Below, piece by piece: positions 1 to 5,801 of a stretch of 44,959 bases of DNA. The translations under genes were made by a program, and so were the position numbers. The stretch is from Verrucomicrobiia bacterium (GTDB taxonomy: Bacteria; Zixibacteria; MSB-5A5; DSPP01), in assembly GCA_035574275.1 (NCBI GenBank), contig DATLYY010000044.1:1-44959 (forward strand), written 5' to 3'. The first letter of the stretch is position 1; each line of letters begins with the position of its first letter. The notes under the pieces were generated by a model. It did not search any database. It had not been told where the DNA came from and saw only the letters and a list, made by a program, of their open reading frames with translations.

Positions 1-38
1 GCGGGTTTATCCGGTCATCTTTGATGACCCCAACCCGC
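1..38. repeat. Nested palindromic hairpin
   Basis: An outer stem GCGGGTT (1-7) pairs with AACCCGC (32-38). An inner stem GGTCATC (13-19) pairs with GATGACC (23-29) around a TTT loop. The window begins at its first base, so the element may continue to the left. No neighbouring gene end explains it as a terminator. Confidence 0.5.
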
Positions 39-51
39 CCGCCTTTATTTT

Positions 52-277
52 CGTAGGGGCGAACCGATGTGTTCGCCCGTCCTTGTTTTTCCTCTTTCGT
101 AGGGGCGTATTGCATACGCCCGCCTTTTTTGTCCCCCTTACCAAGCCTGTCCCGAGCGTAGCCGAGGGAGGGGACGAGGCGCTTTGCGCCGGAGGGGGGA
201 TTTCGTAGGGGCGAACCTTGTGTTCATCCATTTTTTTGTTTTTCGTCTTTCGTAGGGGCACAATATATTGTGCCCAC
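52..277. repeat. Four CGTAGGGGC-type short palindromic elements
   Basis: Copies lie at 52-83, 98-124, 204-230 and 251-277. Each begins CGTAGGGGC and most end in a GCCC arm, with a variable palindromic centre. The fourth contains the perfect 20-bp palindrome GGGCACAATATATTGTGCCC (256-275). The first pairs GGGCGAAC with GTTCGCCC, the second GGGCGTAT with ATACGCCC, and the third is imperfect (GGGCGAAC with GTTCATCC). Because the arm bases differ but mostly covary, the structure seems to be what is conserved. Similar short palindromes are scattered between genes in many bacterial genomes. They are not CRISPR: there are no equal-length spacers. Confidence 0.6.
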
Positions 278-366
278 TTCCCAATCAGCAAAATCACTAC
301 AAAAACGGAGTGAATGGTGCAGGGTGGGCCTATAGTAGAGGGACGTGGGCGGGTTTTAAGGATTTT

Positions 367-404
367 CACTAATCCATAATCCCCAATCCCTGATCCCTGT
401 ATTT
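367..404 (+). repeat. Heptad repeat element, copy 1
   Basis: Four 7-nt units of the form AATCYCN/GATCYCN (AATCCAT, AATCCCC, AATCCCT, GATCCCT) are bounded by ACT on the left and GTATTT on the right. Three other copies with the same boundaries occur at 32071-32114 (+), 44638-44673 (-) and 44867-44896 (-). Confidence 0.6.
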
Positions 405-723
405 GTGAGACGCGGGATTTAGCCTCGGGGAAAGAGCCGGTGTGCACACCGGACTCTCCCCGGGGCCCAAAGGCGTAGCATGATACCCCCCCGGCCGAGT
501 GCCGGGGGCAAGAAACACACCACGCAAGCCCCCTTTGACGAAAGGGGGCGAAAAGCCAAAAAGCCCCTCCCCCATCAGGGCGGGGGAGTCAGGCAGTTCC
601 ACCCGGCCCCTGAGGCCAAGCCATTCCATCGGCTTGCCAACCATAAGGCGCGCCCAAAAGGCCCGTCGGCAAAAGCCGCCGCCCGTTCCGGGCTTGGGGC
701 GGACGGCCAACCGTGCATCCTAC

Positions 724-763
724 TTCTCCCCTCCTTACGAAGGAGGGGATTAAGGGGAGGTTG
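724..763 (+). repeat. Half copy of two-hairpin dispersed element
   Basis: A hairpin CCCCTCCTT-ACG-AAGGAGGGG is followed by ATTAAGGGGAGGTTGCA. This is the first half of the element seen in full at 1091-1162 and inverted at 44748-44820. The second hairpin (CTGCAAAATC/GATTTTGCAG) is absent here. Confidence 0.55.
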
Positions 764-1090
764 CACTAAGCCGGAATAGAACACCAAAGCGCCGCGTAAA
801 CGGCGCAGGGCAGCTGCCTCTTTGAAGGCAGCCAACCCAATAGAGCTGAAGAGGAGGTGGCGCCTCCCCTTCACATGCCGCCCAATCCCGCGAACCCAAA
901 GCCCTAAGACCCAAGGGCAGCCAAAAGGGTCACGAAGCCCCAAACCCGCCAAAAGCGGGTTGAGGGGAAAAAGGAAAGGCAAAAGGGGCGGAACGTACGC
1001 TCCGCCCCTCCCTTCCCTTAAAATAATCTTTCTGTCCCCCTGTACTTAAGGGGGACGGAGACGAAGTCCCGGGGGGTGGTTTTCTCTCTT

Positions 1091-1169
1091 GTCCCCTCCT
1101 TACGAAGGAGGGGATTAAGGGGAGGTTACATTTCCGCCTGCAAAATCCCCCCGATTTTGCAGCCCGCCA
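1091..1169 (+). repeat. Full copy of two-hairpin dispersed element
   Basis: Hairpin 1 (CCCCTCC arms) is followed by ATTAAGGGGAGGTT, then by hairpin 2, whose perfect 10-bp stem CTGCAAAATC (1138-1147) / GATTTTGCAG (1153-1162) encloses CCCCC. The reverse complement of 44748-44820 matches nearly base for base. The element has no coding potential and looks like a non-autonomous MITE-like or REP-like repeat. Confidence 0.6.
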
Positions 1170-1265
1170 AAAATTAGAGGGGGTTTTTTTTTCTTTTTTT
1201 CGCAAAATCGCAACAACTTCAGAGTGAATATTGCAAGGGCCCTTATTATAGGGGGACTGGGCGCC

Positions 1266-1297
1266 AAAAAAAGAGGCCCGGACTTCTTCCGGGCCTC
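1266..1297 (-). terminator. Rho-independent terminator of distal pilin pair
   Basis: On the minus strand, a 9-bp perfect stem (GAGGCCCGG / CCGGGCCTC, 7-nt loop) is followed by a run of seven T. It lies about 50 nt downstream of the PilX-like stop codon at 1348, so it ends the transcript of the second pilin pair. Confidence 0.85.
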
Positions 1298-1347
1298 CTG
1301 CATCCCCTCCCGTAGTTACTCGGCCACCCTCCTCATTTCTCTTTTGA

Positions 1348-2568
1348 TTAGTACGCCTTCCAGGCTACCTTTTCATACTTGATTTTGTTCCGGTTTATTT
1401 TCAAAAGAGAGCGATCAAAGTGGATGTGCGCGCCGCCATTTCCTTTGACGCTTTTTCCGATGAAGGAGCCGTACGCGTCGGAGCCCCCGTTGATGGTAAT
1501 GGCGGCGTTCGGAGCGTAAATAACGGCGTACATGGTCGTCCCGGAATTGAGAGAGACGGACGAACCGGTCGAGTAAATTTGAAAGTTCTCGGCCTTGAGG
1601 CTGCTGTTAACAATGTCTCCTTTGGCATCGATGTTACCGTCGGTATAGATGATTACCTTGGCACCCGGCGCAATGATGATATTGGATTTCATACTGATGC
1701 TGGAAAAATAGTAGATGCCGGAGCTTAGGGTAACCGTTCCGCTATTGCCGCTTAGGGTCTTTGTGGAGGGATCATAGGAAGCCCCTCCGCTTAGGATCAA
1801 CCCTCCGGGAGCATTGCTGTTTGCTTTTGCATAATCCATCTCGGCTGTGGTGATAGGGGGGAGGTAGGTGGTTGAGCCGGATGAGGAGACGGTTCCATAA
1901 ATATTGGCGCTGCCTATGACAACGGTATCCGGGGTGATGACGTCTCCATGCACACTGGAGTTGCCGGAAGCGTCAATCTGGCCGTTGCCGCCCACATTAC
2001 CGCCCAGCGGGCCGGAGTACATGTTGCCATCAGCGTCCGGGCCGTGGATAGCCTGCGAGATATACGTCCCGGAGTCGGAATCGTAGGAGTCGAAAAAGGC
2101 GCCGCCCGTTACTTTCACGGCCGTATCGCCAAAGGCCGCCCACCTGAACTGCCGCAGTTTCACTTTTGCCATAAGCACGTCAATCTGGCTTTCTGTCCCT
2201 TTGTCGCGGCCTACGGCACGGAGCATGATGCTGTCCTTAAGGCTGGCGTAGCCCGAAGTTAGGCTGTCAATGACGCGCACGTCATACGTGGCGTTGCCAA
2301 TGCTCTGATTGGTGAAACCGGCGCGCCACATGGAGTCCACCAACATGCTGGTTGCCCGGATAATGCCGGCCTCGGCCGCATAATAAGATCGGGTCGTGTT
2401 CAAATTGTTGGAGGCGATCTGGCGGTCCGTATCCGAGGTATTAAAAGCTACGATGGCCAAACCGGTAACCAAAATCAGAATGCCCAAAACAACAATAAGC
2501 GCAAAACCGCTTTGGTTGCGGCAAGTGTACATCTTTCCTCTGTATTGAAAAGTGGTAGTTAAGCGCAT
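1348..2568 (-). CDS. PilX-like type IV pilus assembly protein (copy 2)
   Basis: A 406-residue minor-pilin-associated protein. Residues 20-70 are a PilX N-terminal domain: a GFALIVVLGI hydrophobic helix, then the conserved SDTDRQIASNN and SYYAAEAGI segments that mark this family. The rest is Gly/Ser/Asn-rich with repeated short beta-strands, resembling the beta-helical surface domains of PilX-like proteins and likely exposed outside the cell. The start is fixed by AAGGAGG 7 nt upstream of ATG. It lies 21 nt downstream of the PilW-like gene at 2590-3156, forms an operon with it and is followed by a strong terminator. Its N-terminal domain is very close to that of the protein at 3449-4933, whereas the C-terminal parts are divergent, indicating duplication followed by diversification. 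The family call is firm; a role in pilus assembly or adhesion is inferred from the family. Confidence 0.85.
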   Translation of the reverse strand: MRLTTTFQYRGKMYTCRNQSGFALIVVLGILILVTGLAIVAFNTSDTDRQIASNNLNTTRSYYAAEAGIIRATSMLVDSMWRAGFTNQSIGNATYDVRVIDSLTSGYASLKDSIMLRAVGRDKGTESQIDVLMAKVKLRQFRWAAFGDTAVKVTGGAFFDSYDSDSGTYISQAIHGPDADGNMYSGPLGGNVGGNGQIDASGNSSVHGDVITPDTVVIGSANIYGTVSSSGSTTYLPPITTAEMDYAKANSNAPGGLILSGGASYDPSTKTLSGNSGTVTLSSGIYYFSSISMKSNIIIAPGAKVIIYTDGNIDAKGDIVNSSLKAENFQIYSTGSSVSLNSGTTMYAVIYAPNAAITINGGSDAYGSFIGKSVKGNGGAHIHFDRSLLKINRNKIKYEKVAWKAY

Positions 2569-2589
2569 AAAAATACCTCCTTCTTTGCG

Positions 2590-3156
2590 TTACGGCGAAT
2601 TAGGAACGAAAATTTGGGTCGAAACCGTCCGGCGGCGGTAGTCGTTCAGGCGTTTGTCGATATCCTCCGTGCGCGCGGTCAAGCTTACCGTACAGGTTTT
2701 GGTACTGCCGCCTGCCCCGTAAAAGAAGTCAATATCCTCAATGTTTTCAGCATACACTTCTGCGCTTCCGGTATTGAGCTTCTTCATCAAGGCGGGGTGG
2801 GCCGCATCGGTGGTGTGGTCCAAAAAGAAACGGATGGAATCGATTGAGTTCGTTCCTGTATAATTGAAACTGTAGATAATCAACGTATCATGCCCGAGCG
2901 AGCCGGGTTGTATCCGGTAAACCTTGCCGCCGGCACGGTAGCCGGCATTGCGCACCGCCTTGGTGATTTCTGCCAGGGAAAAGGTGGCCGCCTGCTGAAC
3001 ATCGGAAACCTGTGCTTGCATGTTGCTCGCTTCCTTTTGGCCCAAAAACGCCTGCAGGGTGACGGCGCTGATTAAAGCCAGGATGAAAGCGCCGATTAAA
3101 AGCTCGACGATGCTGATGCCATTGGTATTTTTTAGAAGTGCGGGAATTTTTATCAT
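2590..3156 (-). CDS. PilW-like prepilin-type protein (copy 2)
   Basis: A 188-residue minor pilin. The N-terminus carries a prepilin peptidase site: a short basic leader, then TNG / ISIVELLIGAF with Glu at mature position 5, followed by the hydrophobic alpha-1 helix. The remaining sequence matches PilW-like proteins, with QQAATFSLAEITKAVRNAGY after the helix and a conserved C-terminus around NDYRRRTVS. It is very similar along its whole length to the protein at 4950-5513. It is first in a two-gene operon with the PilX-like gene at 1348 and is preceded by a sigma-54 type promoter motif at 3244-3258. It should be inserted in the inner membrane, cleaved by PilD and incorporated in a type IV pilus or pseudopilus tip. 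Confidence 0.85.
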   Translation of the reverse strand: MIKIPALLKNTNGISIVELLIGAFILALISAVTLQAFLGQKEASNMQAQVSDVQQAATFSLAEITKAVRNAGYRAGGKVYRIQPGSLGHDTLIIYSFNYTGTNSIDSIRFFLDHTTDAAHPALMKKLNTGSAEVYAENIEDIDFFYGAGGSTKTCTVSLTARTEDIDKRLNDYRRRTVSTQIFVPNSP

Positions 3157-3243
3157 TTTCTCTCTCTGTTCTTATCGGTCTCCTTTTTAAAATCTACAAT
3201 CGTTTTGAAGAGCAAGGAAGATGCCCGAAAGCCCATTTGAAGG

Positions 3244-3258
3244 GCAAAGTATTTGCCT
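3244..3258 (-). promoter_or_regulatory. Candidate sigma-54 (-24/-12) promoter for pilin pair 2
   Basis: Minus-strand AGGCAAATACTTTGC has GG-N10-GC spacing, with GGCA at -24 and TTGC at -12, as in the RpoN consensus TGGCAC-N5-TTGC. It lies about 90 nt upstream of the PilW-like ATG and downstream of the terminator of the preceding pilin pair. A separate motif of the same class precedes the first pilin pair. Confidence 0.55.
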
Positions 3259-3395
3259 GGGAGACAAGGGGTTATTTTTGCAGATTCAAGGCTTGAATGG
3301 GAGACGGACGTATTTGTGTGGGAAAAATCCAATAGTTAAAGGGACGGTTGCCAGACATGGATAACTGTTTTCAGAAAAAACGTACCTTTATAAAG

Positions 3396-3426
3396 AAAAG
3401 AGGCCCCAGAACCCGGGGCCTCTTTT
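3396..3426 (-). terminator. Terminator of proximal pilin pair
   Basis: A 12-bp perfect stem (AAAAGAGGCCCC, 3396-3407, with GGGGCCTCTTTT, 3415-3426) encloses a 7-nt loop and reads as a terminator on either strand. It sits 22 nt below the stop codon of the PilX-like gene at 3449, so the two pilin pairs are separate transcription units. Confidence 0.85.
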
Positions 3427-3448
3427 GCTTTTTGGTTGTTCTTCTGCC

Positions 3449-4933
3449 TTAGAACAACTGCCGCCAGCTTAAAATCTCCCAGGCGCCCGCCGAGGATTTC
3501 CGTTTGGGAAGCCCCGGAAGTGTCAAGGAACCGTTCTGAAGACGGGAGTCGTAATTAATCGTCATTTTGGCGTGCCCCTTCGGATAGTCCCGTTGAATGT
3601 CAAACAGATTTCCGGCGGATATCATCCCGTTCACGCCGAAATCCTGCGGCGTGCCGTCCGTGCCGGTCATATCCTTGGCCTGGAAGTTGTTTTCCGCATA
3701 CAGAAAGCCGTTGACCATTCCCAACGGGCCGCCGTTCGGGTCGCCGAAAACGATGTTGCCGCTTCCTTCGCTGTTCCCTTCGTAAATGCCGTCGCCGTCA
3801 TCGTGCAGAATCGGCTCGCCGGCATCGTAGCGGTTGTCCCGGTCCAAATCGGTGTAGCTTTCCCCGTCGCTCATCGCCACAAAGGCAATCCCGTCCTGGG
3901 CGGCGTTTTGATAGAAGAGGTTGTCGGAGAAATAAATGTTCCCTCTCACCACGACCGTAATATGGGTGCCGCCGGAGGGGCTGTTGACCAGCCGCTGGTC
4001 CGGACCGTCCGGTTCAATCCAGAGATTGCCGTCTATATAGTAGGTTTTGTTGTTTCCGGCCGAGCTTACGGAAACGTTGGAGAGCCCCGAACCTTCCCAC
4101 GGGTCGCCAAAGAAATAATTGGTGTTGTTGAAAGTGTACCCCAGCGAAGCGGAAAGGTCCCCCCGGAACTCCTTGACGAAAATGTGACGGGGATCGCCGG
4201 AGGCAATCCGCCCGCTGGCATCCCAGGGGCTTGAGCTGTTGACAACGTAGTCGGCTATCGAGGCGTAGTTCATGCTCGCCAAGTCCGGCGGCGCCAGATA
4301 ATCGACGTTCTCGGTGGAGGTGCCGGTGGCCGGGTTGCCGGTAATGTCTCCGCCGGCGTCGATGCTGCCGTTTATGACGGCGTTGCCGGTGACCGCCACG
4401 TTTCCGTTCATCCACACATCCCCTTTAACGGTGTCTTTTTTGGAGCCGGTGCCGCCGAAGCTCATCGTATAAGTCCAGGTCTGCGAGTCGGCCGTGGAAT
4501 CATACTCGTACGAGTTGCCGGCGTAAATGGCATGATTGAAAAGGGGGTGGTAGCCGGTCGGCTTCAGAATGACCTCGATGGCGCTCTGGGTCTGGTCGGA
4601 ATGGCCGGTGGAGACCATCTCCAGATTCTTCCCCAGCGAGGGTTTGGCCGTGCTGTCCTTGACCGTGAGGCCGAAATACCCTTTGCCGATGGTCGTGGAG
4701 GAATAACCGGCCCGCCAGTTCGGGTCGGCTTTAAGCTGGGCCATCGCGAGACGTATGCCCCCTTCGGCGGCGTAGTAAGAGCGGGCCTGCCCCAAATTGT
4801 TGGAGGCAATCATCCGGTCGGTGTCCGAGGTGTTGAAGGCGACCAAGGCCAGCCCGGTTACGATCACCAGCACCGCCAGAACGACGATGAAGGCAAACCC
4901 CTTCTGGTTTTGAAACGCGTTAGAGTTGAACAT
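3449..4933 (-). CDS. PilX-like type IV pilus assembly protein (copy 1)
   Basis: A 494-residue protein with the same PilX N-terminal domain as its paralogue at 1348 (GFAFIVVLAVLVIVTG helix, then SDTDRMIASNN and SYYAAEGGI). The C-terminal region is longer and different. It has short VTGNAVINGSIDAGGDITG-like strands suggestive of a beta-helix, and an Asp/Gly-rich stretch (DLDRDNRYDAGE and HDDGDGIYEGN) that could bind calcium. An SD-like AGGAGG lies just upstream of ATG at 4933. It forms an operon with the PilW-like gene at 4950-5513 (16-nt gap) and is followed by the terminator at 3396-3426. The divergent distal parts suggest a surface-exposed, possibly ligand-binding region; that is inference. 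Confidence 0.85.
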   Translation of the reverse strand: MFNSNAFQNQKGFAFIVVLAVLVIVTGLALVAFNTSDTDRMIASNNLGQARSYYAAEGGIRLAMAQLKADPNWRAGYSSTTIGKGYFGLTVKDSTAKPSLGKNLEMVSTGHSDQTQSAIEVILKPTGYHPLFNHAIYAGNSYEYDSTADSQTWTYTMSFGGTGSKKDTVKGDVWMNGNVAVTGNAVINGSIDAGGDITGNPATGTSTENVDYLAPPDLASMNYASIADYVVNSSSPWDASGRIASGDPRHIFVKEFRGDLSASLGYTFNNTNYFFGDPWEGSGLSNVSVSSAGNNKTYYIDGNLWIEPDGPDQRLVNSPSGGTHITVVVRGNIYFSDNLFYQNAAQDGIAFVAMSDGESYTDLDRDNRYDAGEPILHDDGDGIYEGNSEGSGNIVFGDPNGGPLGMVNGFLYAENNFQAKDMTGTDGTPQDFGVNGMISAGNLFDIQRDYPKGHAKMTINYDSRLQNGSLTLPGLPKRKSSAGAWEILSWRQLF

Positions 4934-4949
4934 AAAAATACCTCCTTTT

Positions 4950-5513
4950 TTAAAGGGTTGTGTTCGCCATTACGATATTGGAAGAAACCGTCCGGCGGCG
5001 GTAGTCGTTCAGGTGCTTGTCAATCGATTCCGTGCGGGCGGTCAAGCTGACGGTAATGGATTTCACGGGCGCTCCTACCGGAATGAAGTCAATGTCCTCG
5101 ATGTTTTCGGCGAAAACCTCCGCTCCGGCCGTATTTCTTTTCCGTTTCAAAGTCGGGTGTGCGGCGTCCGTGGTGTGATCCAGAAAGTATCGGGTGGAGT
5201 CGGTGCTGCCGCCGTTCTGGCAGTAAATGATAAGCGTGTCATGTCCCAGCGTGCCCGGTTTAATACGGTAGGGGGGAGTCCCCATCGGAACCCCGCATCC
5301 GGCATTACGGACGGCCACAGTAAGCTCTGTCAAAGAGAATGCGGCGGCCTGTTGAGCTTCCGATACCTCCGCCTGTATGTTGCCGGCCTCCTTTTGACCC
5401 ACAAAGGCCTGAAGGGTGAAGGCACATACCATGGCCACCAGAAAAGCGGCAACCAGGATTTCTACAATGCTAATACCCTTGGTATTGGATAGAAGTTTAG
5501 AAAGTTTTAGCAT
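4950..5513 (-). CDS. PilW-like prepilin-type protein (copy 1)
   Basis: A 187-residue minor pilin with a prepilin cleavage site TKG / ISIVEILVAAF (Glu at +5) and a hydrophobic alpha-1 helix. It then shares long identical blocks with its paralogue at 2590-3156, for example FLDHTTDAAHP, AENIEDIDF and LNDYRRRTVS. Two purine-rich stretches precede the ATG (AAGGAGG about 20 nt away and AAGGAG 6 nt away); the nearer one probably serves. It is first in the PilW-PilX pair and lies downstream of a sigma-54 motif at 5564-5578. Mature protein should sit in the inner membrane before assembly into a type IV pilus-like fibre. Confidence 0.85.
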   Translation of the reverse strand: MLKLSKLLSNTKGISIVEILVAAFLVAMVCAFTLQAFVGQKEAGNIQAEVSEAQQAAAFSLTELTVAVRNAGCGVPMGTPPYRIKPGTLGHDTLIIYCQNGGSTDSTRYFLDHTTDAAHPTLKRKRNTAGAEVFAENIEDIDFIPVGAPVKSITVSLTARTESIDKHLNDYRRRTVSSNIVMANTTL

Positions 5514-5563
5514 TTAGGCTCCTTGTTTTTAACCTCCTTATATTTTGTCCGAGTAATTCTAAT

Positions 5564-5578
5564 GCAAACGGAGTGCCT
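5564..5578 (-). promoter_or_regulatory. Candidate sigma-54 (-24/-12) promoter for pilin pair 1
   Basis: Minus-strand AGGCACTCCGTTTGC matches the RpoN consensus well: GGCAC at -24, TTGC at -12 and exact GG-N10-GC spacing. The predicted start of transcription falls about 40 nt upstream of the PilW-like ATG. A second GGCAAATA...GC motif further upstream (5671-5686) has 11 nt between GG and GC and is probably not active. Confidence 0.6.
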
Positions 5579-5801
5579 TCAACTGCTTGTTTTAGGCAGC
5601 GATTAAGCCATTGACGGACAAACAATTGAAAGAGCAAAACAAATAAACCGGTGGACAAGGTGCGGCGAAAGCATGGATATTTGCCAATAGGGTAGGGGAG
5701 TGCAAGGCCTGGATGTTTTTATTGCAAATTGCGAAAGATATATTAGTTTACATAATATTTCTTATAGGACACACATATTCGGCTTGATAAACACTGCATT
5801 C

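Larger units (their letters stand above)
1..1347. other. Gene-free, repeat-rich region
   Basis: I find no credible gene here. The open frames are short, overlap on both strands, are rich in Pro/Arg/Gly and have no family signatures, as expected of GC-rich hairpin DNA. The stretch contains a nested hairpin at the left edge, four TAGGGGC palindromes, one heptad repeat, several CCCC(C)TT/AAGGGGG hairpins (for example 528-550, 725-763 and 1036-1060), and one full copy of a two-hairpin element that recurs inverted at 44748-44820. A sequence at about 291-352 recurs in diverged form at about 1203-1266, sharing the GAGTGAAT core followed by GCA and a GGG-rich segment. I looked for RNase P RNA, tmRNA and SRP RNA cores between 400 and 1000 and recognised none. 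Confidence 0.7.

Noticed and set aside
52-277. Possible CRISPR array
   Set aside because: Repeats differ in centre and spacing, no constant spacers exist, and no cas genes are in the window.
400-1050. Structured RNA (RNase P, tmRNA or SRP RNA) in the GC-rich gap
   Set aside because: None of the conserved cores of these RNAs is present on either strand; hairpins belong to repeat families.
480-1303. Several open frames on both strands
   Set aside because: They overlap each other, are rich in Pro/Arg/Lys, run through the hairpin repeats and show no family motif.
3157-3395. Cyclic-di-GMP riboswitch before the pilin pair
   Set aside because: Neither the conserved GNRA tetraloop-receptor arrangement nor the core sequence of the class I motif is visible.
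5671-5686. GGCAAATATCCATGC as a sigma-54 promoter
   Set aside because: GG and GC are 11 nt apart rather than 10; a properly spaced motif lies closer to the gene at 5564-5578.
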